Shown piece by piece: positions 34,643-43,395 of a stretch of 64,000 nucleotides of DNA; the first letter of the stretch is position 1, and every line of letters starts with the position of its first letter. A program made the position numbers and the translations under genes. Origin of the DNA: Lysobacteraceae bacterium (GTDB lineage: Bacteria; Pseudomonadota; Gammaproteobacteria; Xanthomonadales; Ahniellaceae); assembly GCA_002995625.1 (NCBI GenBank), contig PVBP01000004.1, forward strand, positions 1 to 64,000, read 5' to 3'. The notes beneath the pieces were generated by a model. That model was not told the origin of the DNA. It saw nothing but the letters and a program-made list of their open reading frames with translations, and made no database searches.

Positions 34643-35673
34643 GCAGGCCGGGATTCCGCCTTGCGATCGTCGGGCAGACCGGGATCACCAACGTCGGAGG
34701 GAGTCTCGAACGTGCGGCGCAAGCCATGGGGATCGAACACCGGTTCTTCGACATGGCCGAGGCATCGCAGGCGCCGCGCTGGCTGCGCGCGCTATCCTGG
34801 CGTCTCCGCGACCGCAGGCCCCCGCGCATGGCGCACTTCGCCGGCATGGTGGTCTCGGCATTGCGCCGCGAGCCGGTAGACGTCATGGTCGCGACCGGAA
34901 TGCCCCCGTTGGGGCGCGAGGCACTCCGGGCGCTCCGGTCGACCGGCGCTCGCCTCGCGAATTTCTCGACCGACGACCCGTGGAATCCTTCCGTGCGTGC
35001 GCGATGGTTCCTCGAGGCGCTGCCTGAGTGGGACCATGTCTTCACCCCTCGGGCTGCGAATCTCGAGGATTTCAGATCGGCCGGCTGCCGTGCCGTCCAC
35101 CCTATGGCGTTCGGCTACGACGAGGGCCTGCTGACCGAGCGCGCGCCGACTTCGTTGCCGGCTCGGCGCTGGTCGGTATTGTTCGTGGGCGGCGGCGATG
35201 AGGACCGGCGCGACTTCTTCGCCGACTTCCGGACGCGTGTCCCGGATCCCCTGCTGGTCGGTTCGTACTGGGACCGATGGCGAGAGACGCGCGATCTCGC
35301 CATCGGCGGTCGCGCGCCCGCGGAGGTGGTCTGGCTGACGCGGCGGGCGCCGGTCTGCCTGATCCTGGTCCGGCGCGCGAACCGCGACGGCCACGTGATG
35401 CGAAGCTTCGAGGCTGCGGCCGCCGGTGGCTGCCTGGTGGTCGAGGACACCGCCGACCATCGGGCGATCTTCGGTGAAGATGGCGAGAGCGTGCGTTACT
35501 TCGGGTCGCCGGACGATGCGGCGCGGATCTGCCGGGAACTGATCGACGACGTGGACGAGCGCCGGCGCCTCGCAAGCGCGGTGCAGACCCGGATCGAAGG
35601 TGGTCGCCATACCTACCAGGACCGCCTGCGTGAGATGATCCGCCAGGTGACTGCCACAGACGTGATGGCATAG
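34639..35673 (+). CDS. CgeB-like family 1 glycosyltransferase
   Basis: This 344-residue protein resembles spore-maturation protein CgeB-type GTs. FSTDDPWNPSVRARWFLEAL and HVFTPRAANLEDFRSAGC are followed by MAFGYDEGLL and VLFVGGGDEDRRDFFADF. The last domain has MRSFEAAAAGGCLVVEDTAD (catalytic-glutamate-like) and FGEDGESVRYFGSPDD. These are usually GT-B fold proteins that modify polysaccharides or surface layers. The donor is unknown. It lies directly before the Wzy-like gene. Confidence 0.72.
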   Translation: MSRPGFRLAIVGQTGITNVGGSLERAAQAMGIEHRFFDMAEASQAPRWLRALSWRLRDRRPPRMAHFAGMVVSALRREPVDVMVATGMPPLGREALRALRSTGARLANFSTDDPWNPSVRARWFLEALPEWDHVFTPRAANLEDFRSAGCRAVHPMAFGYDEGLLTERAPTSLPARRWSVLFVGGGDEDRRDFFADFRTRVPDPLLVGSYWDRWRETRDLAIGGRAPAEVVWLTRRAPVCLILVRRANRDGHVMRSFEAAAAGGCLVVEDTADHRAIFGEDGESVRYFGSPDDAARICRELIDDVDERRRLASAVQTRIEGGRHTYQDRLREMIRQVTATDVMA

Positions 35674-35678
35674 GCGCC

Positions 35679-37058
35679 ATGGAAGACCTGCTGTTCTGGT
35701 GGTTGCTCATTGTTGCCGCCACGCTCTACATGGCGAGCCGAGGCGGGCGGCCGAGCCCTCTGCTCCTGACGTACGTCGCGGGGGTTTCGTCGATCCACGT
35801 GCCGGGCGTCATCAACTACCTGGGACCGGCGGACGTCCTCTCCGGAGATTTCGAGACCCGCCTCGGATTCGAGGCCACCTTGGCCGGACTCACGATGTTG
35901 CTGGTCGGCGCCCTTCTGGCACGGACACCGATCAAGCAGCTCGAACTGGATGCAGGGCGCGCCGAGCGTCGACGAGTGCGGGCCGCCGGTACGGCAGCAC
36001 GCCTCAACAACCAGGCGCTCGGCCTGTTGATGCTGGTTGTCGGCGTCGGGGCCTATTTCGTCGCGATGCCGATCGCCGCGCGCATCCCATCGATGAGCGC
36101 GCTGGTGTCACCTCTCGGCGGGCTCCTGATCCTTGGCAGCTGGTTCTTCGTCTGGGACGCCGCGCAGCGTCGGGATCGCAAGCAGTTGGCGTTGATCCTT
36201 GTGCTGCTGCCGCTCCTGCCGGCCTCGACCCTTCTGATCGGTGGCTTCCTCGGCTACGGCGTCGGTTGGATGACCGCCATTCTCGCGGTGATTTACTGCT
36301 TCTGGCCGAGACGTGCGCTGTTCGTGCTGGCGTCGCCATTCATTGCCTATCTGGGCCTCTCGATCGGCGCCGCCTACTTCCTCGAGCGCACCGAGATCCG
36401 CGAGGCGGTCTGGGGCAAGGCCGAGTTCGCAGAGCGCGTCGACAGCACGCTGCAAATCGTCGAGCGCTTCGAGCCCTACAGCCTCGACAACATGGAACAC
36501 GTCAAGGTGATCGACGATCGCCTGAACCAGAACTTCCTCGTCGGTGCCGGCATCTTCAGCCACCAGGATGGCTACACCGGGCTGTACTTCGGTTCGACCG
36601 TGCCCGTCTGGGCACTGGTGCCGCGCGTGGTCTGGCCGGACAAGCCGCAGGTCGGTGGTGGTCTCGACCTCGTCAGCGACTTTACCGGGATCTACTTCGT
36701 CGACGGCACCAGCGTCGGCACCGGGCACGTACTCGAGTTCTACATGAACTTCGGTTGGCCCGGGATTCTGGTCGGATTCCTCGCGCTCGGCTTCGTGCTG
36801 GCACGCCTCGACCGGATGTTGGTCGAAGGCTTCCGAAATCAGGATTTGCCCGCCATCCTGATGGCGGGCCTCGTCGGCATGGCGCTGCTGCAGCCCGGCG
36901 GGAACCTGATGGAAATGGTGGTGGCCACGGTCGGCGCCATCGTCTGTGCCAAGGGAACCACCTTCGTCGTGATGCGCTACGTGCGCAGGAACGCGGAGCG
37001 CTTCGTGGCCCGGAATGCGCCGCCGACCCCCAGCCGACTGGTCCCGGTGTCGCATTGA
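35679..37058 (+). CDS. Wzy-like oligosaccharide repeat-unit polymerase
   Basis: This 459-residue polytopic protein has about ten hydrophobic segments. A large periplasmic loop contains LVPRVVWPDKPQVGGGLDL and then SVGTGHVLEFYMNFGWPG, a combination typical of O-antigen/EPS polymerases with low sequence conservation. It should link undecaprenyl-linked repeat units in the periplasm, with chain length set by the Wzc-like protein. It starts 5 nt after the previous stop and is followed by a TTGA-overlapping glycosyltransferase. Confidence 0.78.
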   Translation: MEDLLFWWLLIVAATLYMASRGGRPSPLLLTYVAGVSSIHVPGVINYLGPADVLSGDFETRLGFEATLAGLTMLLVGALLARTPIKQLELDAGRAERRRVRAAGTAARLNNQALGLLMLVVGVGAYFVAMPIAARIPSMSALVSPLGGLLILGSWFFVWDAAQRRDRKQLALILVLLPLLPASTLLIGGFLGYGVGWMTAILAVIYCFWPRRALFVLASPFIAYLGLSIGAAYFLERTEIREAVWGKAEFAERVDSTLQIVERFEPYSLDNMEHVKVIDDRLNQNFLVGAGIFSHQDGYTGLYFGSTVPVWALVPRVVWPDKPQVGGGLDLVSDFTGIYFVDGTSVGTGHVLEFYMNFGWPGILVGFLALGFVLARLDRMLVEGFRNQDLPAILMAGLVGMALLQPGGNLMEMVVATVGAIVCAKGTTFVVMRYVRRNAERFVARNAPPTPSRLVPVSH

Positions 37059-38233
37059 CTCGTCCCCGTATCGCACTTGCGACCGCTGGTCGTTTTCATC
37101 TGCTGGATCTGGCCCGCGAGTTCGACGGACTTGGCCACAATGTCCGCTTCTACTCCCACGTGCCGCGCGCCCGAGCGGAACTTTTCGGCCTGAGAGACGC
37201 GGTGCAGGTCGGATTGCTCGACCGCGTCTGGCCCTGGGTCGGCATGCAGCGGCTGTTCCCCAGCGTCTCGCAGGATCGGGTCGAGGCGGGTCTGTGGCGG
37301 GCGCTGAACCAGGCGTTGGAGAAGAGGCTCGAGCCCTGCGACGTACTGGTGGCGATGTCGGGGATGTACCTCGAGGCGCTCCAATTCGCGCGCCGGCGCT
37401 TCGGCGCGAAGATCGTGCTGGTGCGCGGCAGCAAGCACATCCTCGCCCAGGACGAGATCCTGGCGCGGACGCCGGGTGCCGAGAGGCCTTCCAGCCGCGC
37501 GATCGAGCGCGAACTGGCTGGCTACGCTCTCGCCGACATGATCGCGGTGCCTTCGCGCCATGTCGCGCGCAGCTTCGAGCGCGACACCGGGGCCTTCGCC
37601 AAACTGAAGGTGAATCCCTACGGCGTCGACCTATCCCGGTTTCCGTTGCTGCCGCCGCGGCCGCCAACGGCGGCCCCGACCCTGGTCTTCGCCGGGCTCT
37701 GGTGCCTACGCAAGGGCTGCGACCTGCTGGAGCAGGCGATTCGCGCCGACGGGCGCTTCAGCCTCGTGCATGTCGGGACGATCGGAGACTATGCGTTTCC
37801 ACATGGGCATCCGCGGTTCCGGCACATTCCGAAGGTCGACCAGTCGGCACTGTCCGCGATCTACCGCGAGGCCGATGCCTTCGTGCAGCCCTCGCGCGAA
37901 GAGGGCTTGAGCAACGTGATCACGCAGGCCGTCGCCAGCGGACTGCCGGTGCTCTGCACCGACGCCACCGGCGGCGAGGACCTGCGCCACACCGCGACGC
38001 TGGTCGACCGCATCGCCGTGGTCCGGTCCGAATGCCTCGATGCGCTGGCGGAGGGCCTCGACACGCTCGCAGCTCGACTCCGGTCGGGTCCGGGCTTCGC
38101 GCCACTCGCGGAGGCCGATCGCGAAGCGCTTTCGTGGCGGGCCTTCGCCCGGCGCTATGCGGACAATCTGGAAGCGTTGTGCGCCGGCGATGCCGCGCGG
38201 CCGTCGGCGGATGTGGCGAACGGGAGCGACTGA
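37055..38233 (+). CDS. Family 4 glycosyltransferase
   Basis: This 392-residue GT-B protein begins TRPRIALATAGRFHLLDLA at a TTG that overlaps the polymerase stop. KIVLVRGSKHILAQDEIL, then VNPYGVDLSRF, TLVFAGLWCLRKGCDLLEQA and QPSREEGLSNVITQAVASGLPVLC make up the donor-binding domain; the last segment carries the E-x7-like pattern with altered spacing. The Trp-Cys in the linker strand replaces the usual GR-L motif. Its sugar is unknown. Confidence 0.8.
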   Translation: MTRPRIALATAGRFHLLDLAREFDGLGHNVRFYSHVPRARAELFGLRDAVQVGLLDRVWPWVGMQRLFPSVSQDRVEAGLWRALNQALEKRLEPCDVLVAMSGMYLEALQFARRRFGAKIVLVRGSKHILAQDEILARTPGAERPSSRAIERELAGYALADMIAVPSRHVARSFERDTGAFAKLKVNPYGVDLSRFPLLPPRPPTAAPTLVFAGLWCLRKGCDLLEQAIRADGRFSLVHVGTIGDYAFPHGHPRFRHIPKVDQSALSAIYREADAFVQPSREEGLSNVITQAVASGLPVLCTDATGGEDLRHTATLVDRIAVVRSECLDALAEGLDTLAARLRSGPGFAPLAEADREALSWRAFARRYADNLEALCAGDAARPSADVANGSD

Positions 38234-38235
38234 GC

Positions 38236-39927
38236 ATGTGCGGTTTCGTCGGAAGGATCATGCTGACGTTGCCGCCGGCGCTCCCGGTCGAGCATGCGGC
38301 GCCGGCACTGCACCGCCGGGGCCCGGACGGCTGGCGCACCTGGCGCAGCGCCTGTGCCCGCGTCGAACTGCTGCACGCGCGGCTTGCGATCGTCGACCGC
38401 GACGAGCGCGCCATGCAGCCCTTCATCTCGCCCGACGGGCGCAACGTGCTTGCGTTCAACGGCGAGATCTACAACTACCTCGATCTGCGTCAGCGCATGG
38501 GCGGTCATGAGTTCACGACCGACAGCGATACCGAGGTGCTGCTCGCCGGCCTTGCCCGGCATGGCCTCGGCTTCCTTGGCGAGGTCCGCGGCATGGCCAG
38601 CGGCGTCTGGGTCGACCTTGCCCGCGAGCGCGTGCATGTCTTCCGCGATCCGGTGGGCAAGAAGCCCTTGCTGCTGTGGTCCGACCTCGATGGCTCGATC
38701 CTGTTCGGCAGTTCGCTGCGGGCCCTGCAGGCGGTGCGCTCCGCACCGGGCGAGGTCCGCGAGCTGGCCCTGCGGGAGGTGCTGGCGCAGGGCTACATCG
38801 AGCCGCCGCATGGCTTGTTCGCCGGCGTCCTGCACGCCGAGCCCGGAACGGTCCGCACTTTCGATTTCGACGGCCGGCTGGTGGAGGAACGCCGGATCAG
38901 CCCGGCGGGCCCGATCCTCGAGCTGCCCGACGACGCGGACGCCGATTCCGGGCTGAGGTACCTGCTGGAGCAGGCCGTTTCGCGCCGGCTGGAGAACAAC
39001 CCGGCACCGGCCGCGCTGTTTTCCGGCGGCATCGATTCGACCGTGGTCGCGATGATCGCCGAGCGGCAGGCGCGGGCCCGCGGCGCCCGCCTGCAGGTCT
39101 ATTCGCTGCGCTCCTTCATTCCGGGCACCAACGATGAGCCCCACGCGCGCGAGGCGGCGAGGCGGCTGGGGTTGGACATCGAGTGGGTCTCGCTGCCCTA
39201 TCGCCACGTGGCGGATCGCCTGCTGCGCGCCATCGACGGGCTCGACGAACCGCTGGCGATGATCTCCTTCTTCCACCTCTGGGAACTGGTACGCGCGGTC
39301 GGGTCTCGCAGCCGCGTCCTGCTGACCGGTGACGGCGGCGACGAGGTGTTCTGCGGCTATGGCGCGCCGGACGACTGGTTGCGCAAACCCCACGACGGCG
39401 CCGCAGGTCCGACCGTCGGGATGGAGCCCCCGGCGTGGTTCGGCGGCTGGGCGCGTCGCTGCGTGTCCGGGGACCTGTTCGGGCACGGCTTCCAGAAGGT
39501 CGACCGCGCAAGCGCCGAGCAGGGCGTCGAGATCCGCTGTCCGCTGCTCGACTTCGACCTGATCGCGCATGCGCGATCGTTGCCGCAGGAACGCCTGTTC
39601 CGTGGTGGGAGGACCAAGGCGCCCCTCAAGGACCAGTTCGCCGGCTGGCCGGCACGCTTCACCGACCGCCGCAAGGTGGGCATGACCTACAACCTGCGCT
39701 GGCAGTGGCTGCTTGGCAACTTCGACGGCCTGCGCGAGGGGATCGATCCGCTTCTGGTCGAACGCGTGGCGGGCTGGCTGCCGGCATCGTTGCGCCGCGC
39801 ACCCGCGGGCTGGGCCGCAACTGATGTACTGCGCCATTTCCAGGCTGCCTATGCATTGCTGGTGCTGTCGCGGGTGCTGGCGAACCTCGGCGTATCTTGC
39901 GCGGCGTCGGTACGCGAAGCGGCATGA
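38236..39927 (+). CDS. asnB: Asparagine synthase-like glutamine amidotransferase (second copy)
   Basis: The 563-residue protein starts MCGFVGRIMLTL (catalytic Cys2) and contains FNGEIYNYLDLR in the glutaminase domain. LFSGGIDSTVVAMIAE is the canonical PPi loop, and LLTGDGGDEVFCGY matches the second synthetase motif. It is shorter than the first copy (603) and clearly diverged from it, so the two probably amidate different acceptors or one has a distinct role. Sugar uronamide formation is the working guess. It begins 2 nt after the glycosyltransferase stop. Confidence 0.84.
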   Translation: MCGFVGRIMLTLPPALPVEHAAPALHRRGPDGWRTWRSACARVELLHARLAIVDRDERAMQPFISPDGRNVLAFNGEIYNYLDLRQRMGGHEFTTDSDTEVLLAGLARHGLGFLGEVRGMASGVWVDLARERVHVFRDPVGKKPLLLWSDLDGSILFGSSLRALQAVRSAPGEVRELALREVLAQGYIEPPHGLFAGVLHAEPGTVRTFDFDGRLVEERRISPAGPILELPDDADADSGLRYLLEQAVSRRLENNPAPAALFSGGIDSTVVAMIAERQARARGARLQVYSLRSFIPGTNDEPHAREAARRLGLDIEWVSLPYRHVADRLLRAIDGLDEPLAMISFFHLWELVRAVGSRSRVLLTGDGGDEVFCGYGAPDDWLRKPHDGAAGPTVGMEPPAWFGGWARRCVSGDLFGHGFQKVDRASAEQGVEIRCPLLDFDLIAHARSLPQERLFRGGRTKAPLKDQFAGWPARFTDRRKVGMTYNLRWQWLLGNFDGLREGIDPLLVERVAGWLPASLRRAPAGWAATDVLRHFQAAYALLVLSRVLANLGVSCAASVREAA

Positions 39928-39951
39928 CGGTCCCATGACTGGAACGGACAA

Positions 39952-40824
39952 GTGATCGATCGGACGCGGCACCGGCTGCATCAGTTGCCGTACCTCCTGC
40001 ACGGCCTGACCGGGCGAATCGGCACCGAACCCGCCTGCCCGTGCGGCCTGCGTCGGGGCGATCCGGCGGTGGCGCGCAAGGGCTTCCACACGCTGCATGC
40101 CTGCGGCGACTGCGGCCTCTTGTACCGGCATCCCCGCGAGTCCGCGGACGAGATGGCTTCCTTCTACCAGGAGGGCTACGCCGAGCCCGGCCTGACGACG
40201 GAGCTGCCCTCGCCCGGCGAACTCGATGCACTTCTTCGGACTGGCTTCGTCGGCTCAGGCAAGGATTTCTCCTGGCACGTCACGCGGCTGGTCGCGCTCG
40301 GCATCCGGCCCGGCGCGCGGCTGCTGGACTACGGCGCCAACTGGGGCTACGCGACCTGGCAGTTCCGCAAGGCCGGCTACGAGACCGTCGGAGTCGAAGT
40401 GTCGCGTCCGCGCGCCGCCTTTGCCGAACGACTCGGCGTGCGGGTCGAGACCGACCCGGATGCGGTCGGCGGTCCGTTCGACGCCGTGTTCTCCTCGCAC
40501 GTGATCGAGCACGTTCCGGACCCTGCGGCCGCGCTCGAGTGGCAGTACTCGCGCCTTGCGCCGGGTGGACTCATCGTCGCCTTCACCCCGAACGGCACGG
40601 ACGCCTACCGGCGCCGCGACCCGAGCGGCTGGCAGAGTTCCTGGGGCCAGGTGCACCCGGTCCTGCTCACGCGCCGCTTCGCCGAGGCGGTCGTCGGGGA
40701 CCGGCCCTGTCTCGTCACGACCGATACCAGCCTGGAGCGGCTGGCACGCTGGGACGGGCAGAGCCGGGAGTTCGACCCCTGCGACGGGGCGGGGCTCCTG
40801 CTGGTGATCCGGCGACCCGCGTGA
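39952..40824 (+). CDS. Class I SAM-dependent methyltransferase with N-terminal zinc-binding cysteines
   Basis: This 290-residue protein has paired cysteines at its start (CPCGLRRG and CGDCGLLYRHP), a zinc site seen in C-methyltransferase-like proteins of sugar clusters. A SAM domain follows: RLLDYGANWGYATWQFRKAG, VEVSRPRAAF, SSHVIEHVPDPAAALEW and RLAPGGLIVAFTPNG. GTG at 39952 starts 24 nt after the amidotransferase stop. The substrate is unknown; sugar methylation is inferred from context. Confidence 0.75.
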   Translation: MIDRTRHRLHQLPYLLHGLTGRIGTEPACPCGLRRGDPAVARKGFHTLHACGDCGLLYRHPRESADEMASFYQEGYAEPGLTTELPSPGELDALLRTGFVGSGKDFSWHVTRLVALGIRPGARLLDYGANWGYATWQFRKAGYETVGVEVSRPRAAFAERLGVRVETDPDAVGGPFDAVFSSHVIEHVPDPAAALEWQYSRLAPGGLIVAFTPNGTDAYRRRDPSGWQSSWGQVHPVLLTRRFAEAVVGDRPCLVTTDTSLERLARWDGQSREFDPCDGAGLLLVIRRPA

Positions 40825-40873
40825 TTGTTTACACGGCAGCGCTATTGGCGGTCTGTACGCGCACCAACCGGTG

Positions 40874-42016
40874 ATGCGGGTCCTGCACGTGATCCCCTCG
40901 CTCGACCCCGCCGACGGCGGACCATCGGTGGTGTTCCCGAAGATGCTTGCGGCCCTGGCGGCGGTCGGTGTCGAGGTCGAAGGCGCGACGACCGCGGTCG
41001 GGGCTGATGGTGCGGTCACGGGCGATCCGCCGGTGCGTCGCTTCCGTCGCCTGTGGCGGCCCGGCAAGCCATCGTGGTCGATGGCCCGGTGGTTGTCCGG
41101 GCATGTCGACCGCTTCGACGTGGTCCATGTGCATGCGCTGTTCTCGTTCGCGTCGGATCTGGCCGCATGGCTGGCGCGTCGGCGTCGTGTGCCCTACGTG
41201 ATCCGACCACTGGGCGTGCTGAACCGCTACGGCATGAGCGCGCGTCGGCCCTGGCTCAAGCGGCTGTCGCTGCGGTTGCTGGAGGGTCCGCTGCTGCGGG
41301 ATGCGGCCGCGGTCCACTTCACCTCGCAGGCGGAGGCGGATGAGGCGGCGGAATTGGGCATTCCGATGCGCAGCGTCGTGATTCCTCTCGGGGTCGAGAT
41401 CCGTACGCCCGGTGATCGGCAGGTGCTGCTTGCGCGTTTTCCGGCCCTGCGGGATTGCCGCGTGTTGCTGTATCTGTCACGGCTCGACCCGAAGAAGAAC
41501 CTGGAAGCGCTGATCGACGCCTTTGCCGGGATCGTGGTGGATGCGCCGGATCTGCGCCTTCTGGTCTGCGGGGCCGGGGATGCAGGCTATGTTGCCGCCC
41601 TGAAGGCCCTCGCCGAGACGCGCGGTGTCGCCGGTCGTATCGAATGGGCCGGGGAGGTACGCGGCGACGAGAAGGCCAGTGCCTTCGCGCTGGCGGATCT
41701 GTTCGTCCTGCCCTCGCATTCGGAGAACTTCGGCATCGCCGTGGTCGAAGCCATGGCCGCGGGCGTGCCGGTGGTGGTGTCGGAGGGCGTCCCGCTGGCG
41801 GATCGCATCGTCGACGCCGGCGCGGGCTGGCGCTGTGGCACCGATGCCGTGTCGGTGGAAGGCGCCATTCGGCAAGCACTCGCGGCGGAGGTCGATCGGC
41901 GGGCGGTCGGCGAGCGAGCGCGGGAACTGGTCCGCGCCGAGTACTCGGTCGAGGCGATGGGACGGCGGTTGAAGGCCCTGTACGAGCAGATCCTCGAAGG
42001 CCGTGGGTCCCGATGA
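40874..42016 (+). CDS. Family 4 glycosyltransferase
   Basis: This 380-residue enzyme has RVLHVIPSLDPADGGPSVVF as the donor loop, VVHVHALFSF, and YVIRPLGVLNRYGMSARRPW, a segment shared with WbaZ/WcaI-type GT4s. YLSRLDPKKNLEALIDAF and SHSENFGIAVVEAMAAGVPVVVSEG form the C-terminal donor site with both glutamates. ATG at 40874 directly follows an in-frame GTG at 40871. The gene ends at an REP-rich gap. Confidence 0.86.
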   Translation: MRVLHVIPSLDPADGGPSVVFPKMLAALAAVGVEVEGATTAVGADGAVTGDPPVRRFRRLWRPGKPSWSMARWLSGHVDRFDVVHVHALFSFASDLAAWLARRRRVPYVIRPLGVLNRYGMSARRPWLKRLSLRLLEGPLLRDAAAVHFTSQAEADEAAELGIPMRSVVIPLGVEIRTPGDRQVLLARFPALRDCRVLLYLSRLDPKKNLEALIDAFAGIVVDAPDLRLLVCGAGDAGYVAALKALAETRGVAGRIEWAGEVRGDEKASAFALADLFVLPSHSENFGIAVVEAMAAGVPVVVSEGVPLADRIVDAGAGWRCGTDAVSVEGAIRQALAAEVDRRAVGERARELVRAEYSVEAMGRRLKALYEQILEGRGSR

Positions 42017-42414
42017 CGGTGCGGTTTCGGTGCGAGGCGATTTCTGCTCGCGAGATGCTGCCAAATCCGTCATCGCGAGGCCCGCGCAGCGGGCCGCAGC
42101 CATTTCCGGCTGCGACACGCTCTCAATCTCGTCATCGCGAGCGCCGCGGAGCGGCGCGTGGCGATCTCGGGTCGCGACACCGTCCCAGCCTCGTCATCGC
42201 GAGGCCCGCGCAGCGGGCCGTGGCGATCTTGGGTCCGCGAGCGCATCCCCGAGCCTTTCGCAAGGACGAGACTGCCACGCCGGCCGTTGGCCGGCTCGCA
42301 GTGACGACGGTGGGGACCGTAGCGATCTCGTGCCTCGCCAGTGCCTTCGCATGCGAATCCAGCCGTCCCCGAACCCTGCGACCCCTCCATGACTGAACCA
42401 GGCCATCGCAATCC
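42017..42414 (+). repeat. 398-bp gap with four REP-like units
   Basis: Three + copies lie at 42068-42106, 42130-42168 and 42192-42230, with an exact 62-bp period. One inverted copy lies at 42268-42306. They belong to the same family as those at 12481-13443: GTCATCGCGAG on one flank, a variable palindromic core (CCCGCGCAGCGGG or GCGCCGCGGAGCGGCGC), and GTGGCGATCT on the other. The first copy has a decayed right flank. The last arm and its spacer match the composite spacer seen near 12530. No gene is seen; a promoter for galE is not recognisable. Confidence 0.86.
42068..42230 (+). repeat. 62-bp-period REP unit triplet
   Basis: The starts at 42068, 42130 and 42192 are spaced exactly 62 bp apart. 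Each unit has conserved flanks and a different palindromic core, while the intervening 23-nt spacers are similar (…TCTC or …TTGGG then …GACAC…). Uniform spacing implies tandem duplication of unit plus spacer, comparable to the 63-bp run at 12652-12816. Confidence 0.85.
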
Positions 42415-43395
42415 ATGAAGGTCCTTGTCACCGGCGGCGCGGGTTACATCGGCAGCCACGCCTGCAAGGCGCTGGCGGAGGCCGGGCACGAGCCGATCAC
42501 CTACGACAACCTGTCGACCGGCCACGACTGGGCGGTGCGCTGGGGACCGCTCGAGGTCGGAGACATCCTCGATCCCGCGCGCCTGGCAGAGGCCTTCGCG
42601 CGCCACCGGCCCGAGGCCGTCATGCACTTCGCCGCGCTGGCCTATGTCGGCGTGTCGGTGCGCGATCCGTCGAGCTACCACCGCACCAACGTCGTCGGCA
42701 CGCTGAACCTGCTCGACGCCGCCCGGGCGGCCGGCGTTCCGCGCATCGTGTTCTCGAGCAGTTGCGCGACCTATGGCATCCCCGAGCGCGTGCCGATCGC
42801 GATCGGTACCGCACAGCACCCGGTCAACCCCTACGGCTGGACCAAGCTTGCCGGCGAGCGGATGCTGGCCGATCACTGTGCCGCCTACGGGCTCGGCGCG
42901 GTCGCGCTGCGCTATTTCAATGCGGCCGGTGCCGATCCCGCGGCATCGATCGGCGAGGACCACGAGCCCGAGACGCACCTGATCCCGCTGGCGCTGGACG
43001 TCGCCGCGGGTCGGCGGCCCCGACTCGACGTCTACGGCGACGACTACCCGACGCCCGATGGCACCTGCATCCGCGACTACGTGCACGTCTGCGACCTTGC
43101 CGACGCCCACGTGCGTGCGCTCGATGCCTGCGAGCCGGGCGCCATGCGCGCCGCGAACCTCGGCGTCGGCCGTGGCTACAGCGTGCGCGAGGTGGTCGAT
43201 GCGGTGCGCCGCGTGACCGGCCGCGAAGTGCCGGCGCGGATCGCGCCTCGTCGTCCCGGCGATCCGCCGGCGCTGGTCGCCGATGCCTCGCCGGCTTCGA
43301 CCCTTCCCGACTGGTCGGCACGCTGGACCGAGCTCGACGCGATCATCGACACGGCGTGGCGATGGCATCGCCGGCACTTCGGCGGTGGCGCGTGA
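42415..43395 (+). CDS. galE: UDP-glucose 4-epimerase
   Basis: This 326-residue SDR epimerase has a TGGAGYIGSHACKAL NAD motif and VMHFAALAYVGVSV. S116 lies in SSSCATYG, with catalytic Y140 and K144 in NPYGWTKLAGE. LRYFNAAGADP and IRDYVHVCDLADAH are GalE hallmarks. It interconverts UDP-glucose and UDP-galactose (possibly also the N-acetyl forms) to supply a hexose donor. ATG at 42415 is the first codon after the REP-containing gap. The GT2 gene overlaps its stop by one base. Confidence 0.92.
   Translation: MKVLVTGGAGYIGSHACKALAEAGHEPITYDNLSTGHDWAVRWGPLEVGDILDPARLAEAFARHRPEAVMHFAALAYVGVSVRDPSSYHRTNVVGTLNLLDAARAAGVPRIVFSSSCATYGIPERVPIAIGTAQHPVNPYGWTKLAGERMLADHCAAYGLGAVALRYFNAAGADPAASIGEDHEPETHLIPLALDVAAGRRPRLDVYGDDYPTPDGTCIRDYVHVCDLADAHVRALDACEPGAMRAANLGVGRGYSVREVVDAVRRVTGREVPARIAPRRPGDPPALVADASPASTLPDWSARWTELDAIIDTAWRWHRRHFGGGA

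Noticed and set aside
41455-42396. Open frame across the second REP array and the end of a GT4 gene
   Set aside because: It is out of frame with the glycosyltransferase and consists of repeat translation.
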